Below are positions 43,263 through 54,100 of a stretch of DNA of 64,000 nucleotides, piece by piece. This stretch comes from Dyadobacter sp. SG02. Lineage in GTDB: Bacteria > Bacteroidota > Bacteroidia > Cytophagales > Spirosomataceae. The notes under the pieces are model-generated. The model saw only the letters and a list, made by a program, of their open reading frames with translations. It was not told where the DNA came from and did no database searches. The position numbers and the translations under genes are program-made. The stretch is taken from NCBI RefSeq assembly GCF_900109045.1, contig NZ_FNYL01000013.1, positions 1 through 64,000 of the forward strand, in the 5' to 3' direction. Each line of letters begins with the position of its first letter. The first letter of the stretch is position 1.

Positions 43263-44309
43263 TTGGAAAACCCTAACCCCGTAGAAGCGCTATTCATGCG
43301 CTATTTGGAAAACAAATGCACCTCCGACGAGGTGGCGTCGCTGCTCGGCCATTTCCGGGCCGGCAACGATGAGGCGCAGCTGCGCAAACTGATCGCCGAA
43401 CAGCTGGATGCCGATAATGCCGACGAAGCGAAACACAAGCAGGCTGTGCATGAAGTGTACGCCTCGCTCGGCCGGCAGATTACCGGCGGTATCCGACCGG
43501 TCGGTGCCCATCCTGCGTCGGCCCGCCGCAGAGCCTCGCGGCCGCTCGTTGCGCCATACCTCCGTAATGCAGCCGTCTGGCTCCTGGTTTTATGCTCGGC
43601 AGGGACGGCGCTGTATCTGTTCAAACACCGCGAAACGGAAACCCCGCAAGTTACCATGCTCCACGCCGCGGCCGCGGCGGGCGAGCGCAAGGAAGTAGTA
43701 TTACCCGACAGCTCGCACGTGTGGCTGAATGCCGGCAGTTCGGTTGATTATCCGCGCGTGTTTGAAGGAAACGAACGGAATGTCAGCCTCACCGGCGAGG
43801 CGTTTTTCGACGTCGCGCGTGATCCCGCGCACCCGTTTGTGATCCGCACGGGCGTATTACGTACGCGCGTCGTGGGTACGAGCTTCAATATCAGGGCCTA
43901 TCCCGAAGATCCGGCCGTTGCGGTGTCGGTAGTGACGGGCCGCGTGAAGGTGAGTTCGGCCAGCGCGTCGGTGGATTTGCTGCCCGATCAGCAGGCCGTG
44001 TATGGAAAATCGGACGGAAAACTCGTGGCGCAGCCTTGCCCGGGCGCCGGTGCGCTTGCCTCGTGGAAGAATGGCAAGCTGCAATTCCGCAACAGACCGC
44101 TGCACGAAGTGATCCGTACGCTGGAACGGCGGTATGCAGTCCCGATCCGGGTGAGTGAAAGTGCACGGGAATGCCAGGTACTTCATGCGGATTTCGACGA
44201 CACCGAGCCAGTAGGCCGCATTCTTGAAATGCTGGCGGTGTCGTTAAACGGCAAAATTGAAAGGGAAGGAGAAGCGGGTTACCGGCTCGTTACCGAAGGC
44301 TGTTTTTAA
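43263..44309 (+). CDS. FecR-family anti-sigma factor with probable TTG start
   Basis: The 348-residue protein has a short N-terminal sigma-binding domain (VEALFMRYLENKCTSDEVAS), a membrane segment (about 102-120), a FecR domain (about 135-230, KEVVLPDSSHVWLNAGSSVD, VSLTGEAFFDVARD) and a C-terminal DUF4974 part. The frame before the first ATG (43296) is needed for normal N-terminal length, and the best candidate start is TTG at 43263. Starting at 43296 instead would remove 11 residues of the first helix. It pairs with the sigma factor before it and the STN-bearing SusC after it. Confidence 0.88.
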   Translation: MENPNPVEALFMRYLENKCTSDEVASLLGHFRAGNDEAQLRKLIAEQLDADNADEAKHKQAVHEVYASLGRQITGGIRPVGAHPASARRRASRPLVAPYLRNAAVWLLVLCSAGTALYLFKHRETETPQVTMLHAAAAAGERKEVVLPDSSHVWLNAGSSVDYPRVFEGNERNVSLTGEAFFDVARDPAHPFVIRTGVLRTRVVGTSFNIRAYPEDPAVAVSVVTGRVKVSSASASVDLLPDQQAVYGKSDGKLVAQPCPGAGALASWKNGKLQFRNRPLHEVIRTLERRYAVPIRVSESARECQVLHADFDDTEPVGRILEMLAVSLNGKIEREGEAGYRLVTEGCF

Positions 44310-44375
44310 TACACACTAGTACGAAGGAAGTAACCACCTAAAACCGAAACGATGGAACACATTACCTAACAAAAA

Positions 44376-44397
44376 TCCCCGGACATGAACCCGGGGA
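44376..44397. terminator. Hairpin between FecR and SusC genes
   Basis: TCCCCGG (44376-44382) pairs with CCGGGGA (44391-44397) over an 8-base loop, with A residues flanking. No T run follows on the plus strand. It may attenuate read-through from sigma/FecR into SusC or be an RNA-stability element. Confidence 0.4.
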
Positions 44398-44499
44398 AAG
44401 AGCCAAAATGCAAGTTCAAAATTGCGCCGGTACCACAGGGGTCGAAGTCTAGGGCATCGCGCACAACCAGCTGATTTACATTTTAAACCTGTCAAAATT

Positions 44500-47400
44500 A
44501 TGAAAAAATCTCTCCCAAGGAGTGAAGTGATTCACTATATTCTTACTGCGATGAGATACAGCGCCATTATCATCTTCCTTGTTTGTTGCGCTGCTTCCCT
44601 GTCTGCCGCCCACGATTCGAATGCGCAGGCGCTGGAAAAGGCCGTAACAGTCCACGTCAAAAATGTACCGCTCAACGAAGCCCTGGACGAGATAGCCGCT
44701 CAGGTGAATGTCAATATCGTTTTTACGGGCAAAGTCGCCGACCTGCCCAAAGCGAGCCTCCGGGCCCGAAACGAAAAGCTCCGCGATGTTTTGCCGAAAC
44801 TCCTCCGGCCATACCACCTTACTTATGCATTGATGGGGAACAACATTGTGATCCGTCGCGACACTGAAATGCCCGGAAAGAATAAGTCTAAAACCGCGCG
44901 GGCGGATACCATCCTTGTGCGCGGCCGCATACTCGACCAGAAAGAACCGCCCGGCCCGCTGATCGGCGTCACGGCGGTCATTAAGGGTACGCAAAAGGGC
45001 GCTACCACCGATGCCGACGGGTTTTTTGAGATTTATACTCAAATAGGCGATGTGCTGGTATTTACTTTCATCGGTTTTACGGGAAAAGAATACGTCGTGA
45101 ACGGCAACGAGCGTAACCTGATCATTTCCCTGCCGGAAACCACTACCGCATTGAACGAAGTCGTGGTAACCGGTTTTTCGGAGCAAAAGGTGAAATACCT
45201 GGCCAGTTCGGTGAGCACGGTTTCGATGAACAACGTTAATAACAAACCCATTACCCAGCTTTCGCAGGCATTGCAGGGCGGTACTACGGGTATTAATGTA
45301 AACCAGAGCTCCGGGTTGCCCGGTGGCGACGCGGCCTCGATCAAGATCCGGGGTGTGGGCTCATTGCTGGGCTCTTCCCCATTGGTATTGGTCGACGGCG
45401 TGCCGTTCGACATGAACAAGCTCGACCCGAATACGATCGAAAGCATTTCGATCCTCAAAGATGCCGCAGCCGCATCGGTGTATGGGGCGCGCGCAGGCAA
45501 CGGAGTGATCCTGATCACGACCAAGCGGGGCGTTGCCGGGAAGGTGGATGTGCAGTACAATGTGTTTTACGGCAACCAGACGCCCATGTACAAGCCCGAT
45601 TTCGTCGACGCGGCCACCTACATGGAAATGGTGAACGAGGCCCGCAAGAATACCGGCGGCGATCCGACGTACTCGCAGGAAGTGATCAGCAATACCCGGA
45701 ATGGTGTGGAGCCGCTCCGTAACCCGGATACCAACTGGGGCAGGTTGTTAATGAAGTCCAATTCGATGATCCAGCAACATGGCTTGCAGGTTTCAGGCGG
45801 GAATAATTCTGCGCGGTTTTCGCTGGCCGCCAATTACATGAAACAGGACGGAATGCTCCAAAACTCGACTTTCAACCGCGCGAACGTACGGGCAAACACA
45901 AGCATTGACCTGCGGAAGAATGTAGTCGTGTTTATGGACCTTTTCGCCTCGCGCGACGATCAGTTGCAGCCTTACGCGTACGGGGGCGAGAGCGGGCGAC
46001 TGCTCAACTGGATTTATACCGCACCGCCGAACATCATGTCCAAATACCCAGAAAAGCCCGACCGGCCGGGATATGCCTATTACGGGACTTACGGTGAAAG
46101 CTGGAACCCCGTGGCGCAGATCGAGAAAGGTGGCACCATTCAGCGCATCCGCGACGAGGTACTCATTAACCTCCGCCCGAAATGGGACGTTTCGCGGGAT
46201 TTGACGGTGAAGGGGCAGTTCAGCTACCGTGTGTCTTCCGGGGCTGACAAAACCAACCGGGAGTCGTTCGTATTCTTCGATTATTTCACGGGTGAAAAGG
46301 CCGGTTGGGATTACGGAACGATCAAATCCGCTGGCCCGACGAACCGTTCGAGCTACTATTATGCGGGTGGAAACATCGATTACAACAAGAATTTCGGGGA
46401 CCACCGGGTGAATTTCATCGCCGGTTTTTCGCAGGAAATGAACAATGCGGATGCCTGGCAGGAAATCGGATTGTTGTCTGCTTTTGGAAAAGCCTATTAC
46501 AGTTTCAAGGACAAATACCTGATTGAAGCGGGTATGCGCCGCGATGGCTCTTCGCTTTTTGCCCCTGGTAAAAAATGGGGGAATTTCCCATCGCTGGCGG
46601 CGGGCTGGAATGTGAGTAATGAGGGCTTCATGAAAAACGTCCGTTTTGTGAGCCAGCTCAAATTGCGCGGATCTTACGGAATGCTCGGGAACAACAATAT
46701 TCCCCCTTACCGCTACCAGTCCACGGTAAATACCGGAAATGGCACGGAAAGTACGATCGGTAACCCGGATATAACCTGGGAAAAAGTGGGTATCCTCGAC
46801 ATCGGTGCAGATTTGAGCCTTTTCGGCAGAAAGCTGGATTTTACTTTCGACTGGTACAGCAAGAAAACCACCGACCTCATCCTGAACCCGCAGCCGACGC
46901 TCACCTCCGCATTGCTTACCGGGCCGATCAACATCGGTAGCGTGGTGAATAAAGGCTGGGAGCTGAAAGCGGGCTACAACAGATCCCTGACCGACCGCAT
47001 TAATTTCAGCCTCAACCTCGGGTTATCACGCAATACCTCGGAATGGCTGAAACTTTCGCAGGAAACGCCTATCATCGATGGCGACAAGATCAGTCAGAAA
47101 GGCCGGGCCATTTCGGAATATTACGGGTACAAAAGCCTGGGGCTGATCCAGCAGGCCGATATGGATGCCAACGTGCCGATCATTGCCGGCCAGGGCGCGG
47201 GCGATATCCGGTATGCCGACAGGAATGGCGACGGGATCATCAACAACGACGACCGCGTAGCGCTCGGCGCCGTGGACCCGGTGACGACCTATTTCGGGAA
47301 TTTTTCGGTGAAAGTCCGGAATTTCGATTTCGAGGTGCTGGTAACCGGTACCGGCAAAGTGCCTGTGTTTTATTCCAACCGCATTGCGTTACCCCTGAAC

Positions 47401-47751
47401 GTCTCCGGGGAAGGCGGCACGCCTTTGAACTGGCACCGCGACTACTGGACGCCCGAAAACACAAATGCGCGCTTTCCAAGGCTGCTCACGGCGCCGGGTA
47501 ACAACGGTTTGCAGTCGGATTTCTGGCAGGCCAACGGCGCATTTGCGCGGGTGAAATACGTGCAGCTGGGCTATAACCTGCCCGCGTCGGTGACCGGCCG
47601 CCTGCACATACGCGGCGTGCGCGTATATGTGAATGCGCAAAACCCGCTCACTTTCACCAAACTGAAAATCATCGACCCGGAGACGAAAGGTGACCAGGGC
47701 ACTTATCCGCTATTCAAAACCAACACGATCGGCCTCAACGTCCGGTTTTAA
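44500..47751 (+). CDS. SusC/RagA-family TonB-dependent transporter with STN domain
   Basis: I use the ATG at 44500 (MKKSLPRSEV, 1083 residues), which gives a normal signal segment (about 18-45). An STN domain covers about 50-115 (LNEALDEIAAQVNVNIVFTG), then a carboxypeptidase-regulatory-like domain (about 138-215). The plug starts LNEVVVTGFSEQKVKYLASS and the barrel ends TNTIGLNVRF. It imports a ligand with the SusD protein that starts 11 bases after it and signals through the upstream FecR. The plug type VVVTGF differs from the three other SusC proteins in the window, in keeping with its different SusD partner. Confidence 0.93.
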   Translation: MKKSLPRSEVIHYILTAMRYSAIIIFLVCCAASLSAAHDSNAQALEKAVTVHVKNVPLNEALDEIAAQVNVNIVFTGKVADLPKASLRARNEKLRDVLPKLLRPYHLTYALMGNNIVIRRDTEMPGKNKSKTARADTILVRGRILDQKEPPGPLIGVTAVIKGTQKGATTDADGFFEIYTQIGDVLVFTFIGFTGKEYVVNGNERNLIISLPETTTALNEVVVTGFSEQKVKYLASSVSTVSMNNVNNKPITQLSQALQGGTTGINVNQSSGLPGGDAASIKIRGVGSLLGSSPLVLVDGVPFDMNKLDPNTIESISILKDAAAASVYGARAGNGVILITTKRGVAGKVDVQYNVFYGNQTPMYKPDFVDAATYMEMVNEARKNTGGDPTYSQEVISNTRNGVEPLRNPDTNWGRLLMKSNSMIQQHGLQVSGGNNSARFSLAANYMKQDGMLQNSTFNRANVRANTSIDLRKNVVVFMDLFASRDDQLQPYAYGGESGRLLNWIYTAPPNIMSKYPEKPDRPGYAYYGTYGESWNPVAQIEKGGTIQRIRDEVLINLRPKWDVSRDLTVKGQFSYRVSSGADKTNRESFVFFDYFTGEKAGWDYGTIKSAGPTNRSSYYYAGGNIDYNKNFGDHRVNFIAGFSQEMNNADAWQEIGLLSAFGKAYYSFKDKYLIEAGMRRDGSSLFAPGKKWGNFPSLAAGWNVSNEGFMKNVRFVSQLKLRGSYGMLGNNNIPPYRYQSTVNTGNGTESTIGNPDITWEKVGILDIGADLSLFGRKLDFTFDWYSKKTTDLILNPQPTLTSALLTGPINIGSVVNKGWELKAGYNRSLTDRINFSLNLGLSRNTSEWLKLSQETPIIDGDKISQKGRAISEYYGYKSLGLIQQADMDANVPIIAGQGAGDIRYADRNGDGIINNDDRVALGAVDPVTTYFGNFSVKVRNFDFEVLVTGTGKVPVFYSNRIALPLNVSGEGGTPLNWHRDYWTPENTNARFPRLLTAPGNNGLQSDFWQANGAFARVKYVQLGYNLPASVTGRLHIRGVRVYVNAQNPLTFTKLKIIDPETKGDQGTYPLFKTNTIGLNVRF

Positions 47752-47762
47752 CGAACATCGAC

Positions 47763-49379
47763 ATGACTATGACAAGATACAGAATGCTTTTGCAGTGCCT
47801 GGCCATGCTGCTGGTGCACACCGGCTGCTCCGATTTCCTGGACAGGGATAACCCCATTGCCACTACCGACGACAAATGGTGGAACCTCGAATCCGACCTG
47901 CGGGCTTCGTTGGAGGACGTGTATTCGGGTGTGCCCCCGGGTGTGATCGTTTACAATGACTTCTATTCCAATGCCCGCGTGCATTTGTCGGGTGCATCGG
48001 ACGAATCCGTTTTCCGCGCCAACTACACCGATTTCGAGGTATTTACATTGGGCACGGCCACGAGCTCTTCGGGGATTCCCTTACAGCAATATCGCAACAA
48101 GTACAAGACGATACGCAATGCATGCCGGTTTTTGGAAAACTATTCCAAAGCCTACGTGCAGGACCCGGCGCTGAAAGAGCGCTATGCCGCCGAAGCGAGG
48201 GCTTTGCGGGCGTGGTACCATTATGAATTGTTCGCCTACTTCGGTCCGGTACCGATTGTCGATCATTCATTTACGCCCACGGAGCAATATGCCGAGCGGC
48301 CCACGCAGGAAAAGATGGTGTCGTTCATCGTTTCCGAACTGGAAGCTGCGGCAGCAGTTTTACCCGTCAAATATCCCGATAGCGAGGCTTACCGGATCAA
48401 CAAGGCGATTTGCTACGCGATGCAATGCCAGGTTTATATGTTTGTGAATGATTATGCCAATGCGGCCGCGAAGGCCAGGCAGGTGATGGACCAAAACATT
48501 TACGAGCTCTACCACAGCTCCGATCCGAATGTCGGCAACTATCCGGCGCTGTTTACCTACACCGGCGTGGTGAACAAGGAGCGGATATTTTTCTACCGCA
48601 CGGGGCAACGGCAGGCATTCCTGCGGCTGGGGCCCAAGAGTTTCGGCGGGGCCAATTCCACTACTTCACCCACGGCAGCCATCGTGAATACCTACGAAAC
48701 AAAACAGGGCAAGACGATCCAGGAACTGGGTGCGGACAGCATGGCCATTTACATTAAAAACCCCAATTTCAACGACAACCGCGACCCGCGTTTCAAAGCG
48801 TCGATCCTCGTGCCGGGCGAAATGTTTTTAGGCAAGAAAATGGACCCGTTTACTACTACCAGCGTGGACCTGATCGGCCAGACGCAATCGACGCAGACGG
48901 GGTTCTGGATCAAAAAGTGGCTCGACTCGCGGGATATCAGCAACCAGGCCGACGGCCAGCTCGATTTCTTCATCATCCGCTATGCCGAAATCCTGCTCAA
49001 CTACGTGGAAGCACTCGTCGAAACCGGCAAATGGCAGGACCCCGATGTTACCAAATACCTGAATATGATCCGCAAACGCGCCGGAATGCCCGACGTCGAT
49101 GTGAAAAAGTATAATACGCAGGAGAAAATGCGCGAGTTTGTACGCCGGGAGCGGCAGGTTGAACTGGCATTCGAGGGACAGCGGTTTTATGATATTCGTC
49201 GCTGGAAAATAGGGGAGAAGGTGCTGAACGGCACGGTGTATGGGGCGGTGGACCCGGCTACCGGCAAGCCTGTGGTGGTGGAGCAGCGGAAGTTCAATCC
49301 CGGCCGCGATTATGTGTGGCCGATCCCACTGACAGAGCTCAATGCCAACAGGAACATGCGGCAAAATCCCAACTGGTAA
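47763..49379 (+). CDS. SusD/RagB-family surface lipoprotein
   Basis: The 538-residue lipoprotein has a lipid-anchor cysteine at C22 (LVHTGC), with an alternative start at 47769. The N-terminal block DFLDRDNPIATTDDKWW and the C-terminal block RRERQVELAFEGQRFYDIRR, then PIPLTELNANRNMRQNPNW, identify the classical SusD/RagB group (PF07980/PF14322), unlike the SusD-like_2 proteins elsewhere in the window. It binds the ligand on the cell surface together with the SusC before it. No enzyme gene follows on this strand. Confidence 0.93.
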   Translation: MTMTRYRMLLQCLAMLLVHTGCSDFLDRDNPIATTDDKWWNLESDLRASLEDVYSGVPPGVIVYNDFYSNARVHLSGASDESVFRANYTDFEVFTLGTATSSSGIPLQQYRNKYKTIRNACRFLENYSKAYVQDPALKERYAAEARALRAWYHYELFAYFGPVPIVDHSFTPTEQYAERPTQEKMVSFIVSELEAAAAVLPVKYPDSEAYRINKAICYAMQCQVYMFVNDYANAAAKARQVMDQNIYELYHSSDPNVGNYPALFTYTGVVNKERIFFYRTGQRQAFLRLGPKSFGGANSTTSPTAAIVNTYETKQGKTIQELGADSMAIYIKNPNFNDNRDPRFKASILVPGEMFLGKKMDPFTTTSVDLIGQTQSTQTGFWIKKWLDSRDISNQADGQLDFFIIRYAEILLNYVEALVETGKWQDPDVTKYLNMIRKRAGMPDVDVKKYNTQEKMREFVRRERQVELAFEGQRFYDIRRWKIGEKVLNGTVYGAVDPATGKPVVVEQRKFNPGRDYVWPIPLTELNANRNMRQNPNW

Positions 49380-49391
49380 GACCGGAGCGCG

Positions 49392-49514
49392 TCAGTCCTG
49401 AAATTCAAGCAGCGCCTTCAAAGCTATGAAACACGCATAGGCGATGTAAATGGGCACCAGCACCGGTAGAAAAACAGCCGTTTTCAGGATGTTGTCGTTC
49501 GTAAAATGTTTCAT
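49392..49514 (-). CDS. Very small membrane protein (40 residues)
   Basis: The open frame encodes MKHFTNDNILKTAVFLPVLV, then a hydrophobic stretch through IYIAYACFIALKALLEF and a short acidic tail. A ribosome-binding-like AAGGTCACCC precedes the ATG. One membrane segment covers about 12-32. It lies 12 bases from the convergent SusD stop and after the terminator of the minus-strand SusD gene, so it may have its own promoter. Small size makes chance occurrence possible, but layout, start context and stop all look genuine. Function unknown. Confidence 0.55.
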   Translation of the reverse strand: MKHFTNDNILKTAVFLPVLVPIYIAYACFIALKALLEFQD

Positions 49515-49564
49515 GGGTGACCTTTTTTCAAACTTATTCTACAAAAGTATAAAATTTGTTCCAT

Positions 49565-49603
49565 AAAAAATGGCTGCTCATCGTTAAATGAGCAGCCATT
49601 TTT
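49565..49603. terminator. Bidirectional terminator after the minus-strand SusD gene
   Basis: TGGCTGCTCAT (49571-49581) pairs perfectly with ATGAGCAGCCA (49588-49598) over a 6-base loop, flanked by six A and five T residues. It lies 15 bases after the SusD stop codon on the minus strand. Confidence 0.93.
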
Positions 49604-49617
49604 GTGATCATGGATTT

Positions 49618-51174
49618 TTACTTATTCCACCAAAGCGCGGTCGTGATATCGTCATTACCCTGGGCTTTCACCGCATTCTGGTAATTGGCGAGGTTCACGC
49701 TTTGCTCCTTCGGTGGGTAATACAACCGTTGCGGAACGCCTTCGCCAAACAGCGGCTGGAATGGATAGTCGGTGGTTTTGCCGTCCACGGTGCGGCTCCA
49801 AACGATATCGCCGGGCTTTACGAGGAAAGTCGGGAAGCCGGTGCGGCGGATTTCGGCCCAGGCCTCGTCGCCCTGCGTATAAAGCGCCAGGTATTTCTGG
49901 TTCAGTACATTGGCTTTGTCGGCTTTGGGCAATGCGGCCAGGTAAGTGGTAATATCAGCCTGCGCAACGCCCCATTTTTGCAGGGAAGCGGTCACACCAT
50001 TGATGTACTCCTGCTGGTCCCAGTTTTTGTATTCCGAAATCAGGAAAGCCACTTCGGCGTATTCCTGCAAAACCTCTCCATAATTGGCCGCATTCACCAC
50101 GGTGCCCGGAAGGCTCACGTCGGTGGCCGTAAGCAAGCCCGCCGCAGCTACGGGCAGGCCGTAAGGTTGGCCTACATAATTACCGGCCGCATTTTTGGTC
50201 GCATAAATCGGCAAGCGCGGGTCCTGCACTTTCACGGTGCCCAGCTCTCCTTTCAATACATTGATAATCACGTGCGAAACGGCAAAGTCCTTGCGGTTGG
50301 CGGTAACGGTCGCGCGGTAAAGCGGCGCTTCGTTTGGCGCCAGCGACTGGTATTTGAACACCGCATTATCCGCATTGGAAGTGAAAACCCCTTTGGCCAA
50401 AGCATCGTCGAAATGCGTTTTCGACTCGGCCGGCTGCTGCTTGCGGATACGCGTCGCGATACGGAGGCGCAGGGAATTTGCGAATTTCGCCCAAAGGTCG
50501 TTCTTGCCTTTGTAGATCACATCGTAATTGCCGAAGGTATTCGCGGCCTTGTATTTGGTCAGCGTGTCGCCGGCGGCTTTGAGCTCGTTCAGGATATCGA
50601 GGTAGATCTTCTGCTGGCTGGCGTAGGCCGGGCTCAGGTTCTCGGGCTGCTGCTGCAATGCCTGGAACTCGGGGTCCTGGTTGCCGTACGACTGGTACGG
50701 AACGTTGCCAAACATATCCGTCAGGTTCTGAAATGCATAGGCTTTCAGAATGCGGGCAATGGCGATCTGGTTCGCATTGCTACCGGCCGTTCCGGCGGCG
50801 GCGATGTTCTTCGTAGCCGGGTCGGTATTCAGTTTGATGATCTCATTGAGGTTGTTCAATGCTTTGTACGCATTGCTCCAATAAGTATCCGAATACGAAC
50901 GCGGAATATCGTAGCGCGATTGGTCGCTGTAAATATTCTGGCTGTAATACTGGGCAAAAAGCTGCGAGCCGCGCAGGGAGCTGTTCTCGTTGCGGATATT
51001 GTCGATCACCTGCTTCTCGGCCGAGAGCAGAATGGTGGTCGTAGTCACGTTTTCGGGACGGTTCGGGTCTTTGTTGATGTCCTCGAAATGGCTGTCGGAG
51101 CAGCTGGCCAGCAATGCGCCGATGCCGAGTGCCAGAATGCCTTTGGGATATATGAAATTTTGCATGATTTTCAT
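49618..51174 (-). CDS. SusD-like surface lipoprotein (SusD-like_2 type)
   Basis: The 518-residue lipoprotein has its lipid-anchor cysteine at C25 (ALLASC). Landmarks are HFEDINKDPNRPENV near the N-terminus and LYYPPKEQSVNLANYQNAV with DDITTALWWNK at the end, the SusD-like_2 type. It starts 10 bases after its SusC partner on the minus strand. The pair has no sigma or anti-sigma gene and no STN domain, so it should be controlled in another way. Confidence 0.92.
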   Translation of the reverse strand: MKIMQNFIYPKGILALGIGALLASCSDSHFEDINKDPNRPENVTTTTILLSAEKQVIDNIRNENSSLRGSQLFAQYYSQNIYSDQSRYDIPRSYSDTYWSNAYKALNNLNEIIKLNTDPATKNIAAAGTAGSNANQIAIARILKAYAFQNLTDMFGNVPYQSYGNQDPEFQALQQQPENLSPAYASQQKIYLDILNELKAAGDTLTKYKAANTFGNYDVIYKGKNDLWAKFANSLRLRIATRIRKQQPAESKTHFDDALAKGVFTSNADNAVFKYQSLAPNEAPLYRATVTANRKDFAVSHVIINVLKGELGTVKVQDPRLPIYATKNAAGNYVGQPYGLPVAAAGLLTATDVSLPGTVVNAANYGEVLQEYAEVAFLISEYKNWDQQEYINGVTASLQKWGVAQADITTYLAALPKADKANVLNQKYLALYTQGDEAWAEIRRTGFPTFLVKPGDIVWSRTVDGKTTDYPFQPLFGEGVPQRLYYPPKEQSVNLANYQNAVKAQGNDDITTALWWNK

Positions 51175-51184
51175 TTTGAGGTGG

Positions 51185-54100
51185 TTAGAACTTCACATTT
51201 ACATTCAGACCGTACGTGGCAGGCACCGGAATGTTACCGCCTTCGAGGCCCTGGATGTTGCCGCCGCTGTTGGCGAACTCGGGGTCGATGTACTTGCTGG
51301 CCGTATAAATGTTGGCTAGGTTACGTCCGTAAACCCCGAAATACACCTGCTTCACGGCCTTGCTGTTCAGCGCCAGGTTATACCCGAATGTGATCTCGCG
51401 CAGCTTCACGAACGTCGCGTCGAAGATCGTCTGAGGGGTAGGGCCGCTGTACTCGCCGCGTGCCCACGCCTGTGCGGTAATGCGCGTGTCGTTCTGCGTG
51501 GTGTTGGTTACCTGGTAAGTACCGTCGGCGTTGTAGGTCACGGTTCCTTTCACACCGTCGAGCACCACGCCGGTTTCGCGGACGTTGTTGGCGGCTGTTT
51601 TATCCAAAACCCCTGCGTACATCGCCACTTTGTAGGTTTGTGAGAAGAACTTGCCGCCCACACGACCATCCACGAGGAAGCCGAGGTTGAAATGCTTGTA
51701 AGTAAAATTGTTCTGGAAACCGAAAAGGTATTTCGGTAGCACGCTGCCCAGCGGGGTGAGCTGCTGACCACGCTCGTAAGTACCGTCGGCTTTGATCACC
51801 TTCTGGCCGTCGGCAGCATATACGAAGTCGTTGCCGAGGATCTGCCCGTAAGGCTGGCCTTCCCGCGCCACGAGCGTTACGAGGCTGTTGGCAAGCTGGA
51901 AAGTATTAATGCCCGGTGCCAGCTCGATCACCTTGTTGCGGTTGCGCGACCAGTTCAGGCTCGAATTCCATTCAAAACCGTTGGCGCGCACCGGCGTACC
52001 GGTAAGGGTGATTTCAATACCCTTGTTATTGATCTTACCCGCATTGATCACCTTTGAATCATAGCCGAATGCCGACGATACCGGGATATTGATGATCTGG
52101 TTGCGGCTCACATTATCGTAATAGGTAATGTCGAGGCCGACGCGGTTTTTCAGTGCCTGGATATTCAGACCGGCTTCCCATGAGCTGGTAATCTCGGGTT
52201 TCAATGCCTGGTTGTTCAGCTGTGCGGGCAACCGGTAAGAAGGCAGGCCGTCGAACGACTGGCTTGCCTCGTAAGCGCGTTGCAGCTGGTAAGGGTCGGT
52301 GTCGTTACCCACTTGCGCCCAGCCGAGGCGTACCTTCGCGAAATCCAGCCAGTTGATGTCCTTCACGCCATTCAGCTCGCTAAGGATCAAACTCGTTGTC
52401 AATGAAGGGTATGCGAATGAATTGCGGTTCAAAGGCAAGGTGGAAGACCAGTCGTTACGCAGCGTTCCGTCGAGGAACAGCAAGCTCTTCCAGCCCAGCG
52501 AGAAGCTACCGAAAATCGAGCTGATCTGCTTGCGGTAGGCATTCGAATTCACGAGTACCGAACTCGCATTCTTCAAATTGTAGTACTCAGGAATGATCAG
52601 TCCGCCCTGCGTTACGGCGTCGCTGATGCGGCGGCGCTGGCTCATGATGTTGCCACCGGCGTTCACATTCAATGAAATATCGCCCCAGCTTTTGGTCGCC
52701 GAAGCCAGCAATTCGTAGTTGAATTCGCTGAAATTGTTGTTATACTCCTGGTATTGCGACTGCGTCCGCGAATACACGGCAATGCGGTCCTGGTATTGGT
52801 ATTGATACACGTCCGCATTCACTTTTCCGCTCAGTTTGAGCCAGCTGTTCACGTCGTAAACCACGCCCACGTTGCCGTAGAAACGGTCGCGGTTCTCTTC
52901 GAGGTAGCTCTGGTAAGCCGACCAGTACGGGTTATCGATAAACTTCGCCGCTTCGCCCGCCGGGGTATCCTGGTAGCCCGAGCGGTTCCAGAGGATCTGG
53001 CTGCCGTCGGCGCGTTTGTAGTTTTTCAGCTTTTCGTAATCCACCTGCACCTGTCCCCACTGGAATGCTTCGAGGATGATGTTCCGGTTGGTAGCACCCG
53101 TCCACGGCCGTCCGGTCGACTGGTTTTTGATATAATTGAAATTGTTGTAGAACTTGAACTTACCTGCCGTCGTCGAACCCGAGAAGTTGATCGAGTTACG
53201 TTTCAGCGACGAGTTCGGTACGGTTCCTTTTACGTTTTTGTTGGTAAACGAAATGCGGTAGGTCGAGTTCGCATTACCACCGCTCACGGCGAGGCTGTTG
53301 GTGTTCGAAACGCCGGTTTCGAAGAAAGTATGCACGTCGTTTTTAGGGTATGCCCAGGGTTGGGGTTTCAGGTAGTCGGCGGTATTCTCGGGGTCGAGGT
53401 TATACCATTGCAAAACCGGTGTGCCGTCCAGTTTCGGGCCCCAGCTTTCGTCCACGGCATATTCGGCGATGTTATATTCGCTGCCGTTGATGGTCGCTTT
53501 CTGGAAAGTGTTCGAAAAACCACCGCCATACAGTTTCTGGCGTTTCGGCAGGCGCACGATGTTTTCAAACTCGACGCCGGTATTCAGCGTGATATTCACT
53601 TTGCTGTTTTCCTTGCCTTTTTTAGTGGTGATCAAAATCACCCCATTGGCCGCGCGGGTACCGTAAAGCGCCGCCGCGGATGGCCCTTTCAGCACGGAAA
53701 TGTTCTCTATATCGTCGGGGTTAATGTCCTGGATCATGTTACCCACATCCTTGCCGCCGCTTCCCGCGCTCGTAGCCGCGCTGTTCAGGTCGGCATTGTC
53801 GATCGGCGTGCCGTCGATCACGTACAATGGCTGGTTGTTACCCGAAATGGAGTTGATACCCCGCAGCAACACGCGCGACGAACCGCCCATATTACCGCCC
53901 GACGATACCACCTGCATACCGGACACCCGGCCTGACAATGCGCTCAGCGCATTCGTGGGGCGTGTTTGCAATGCCTCGCCTTTCACTTCCTGCACGGCGT
54001 ACCCGAGCGCACGCTTCTCGCGCGAAATGCCTAATGCGGTTACCACCACTTCGTTCAGGATTTTGGCATCCTGTTTCAACACGATGGTGATTTTGTCGCT

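Noticed and set aside
49588..51393. 601-residue open frame on the plus strand
   Set aside because: It lies antisense to the SusD-like gene at 49618-51174 and into SusC. It has no recognisable domain and is explained by codon bias of the real genes.
52754..53935. 393-residue open frame on the plus strand
   Set aside because: It is antisense to the SusC gene at 51185-54364 and rich in His, Val and Arg as expected for a shadow frame.
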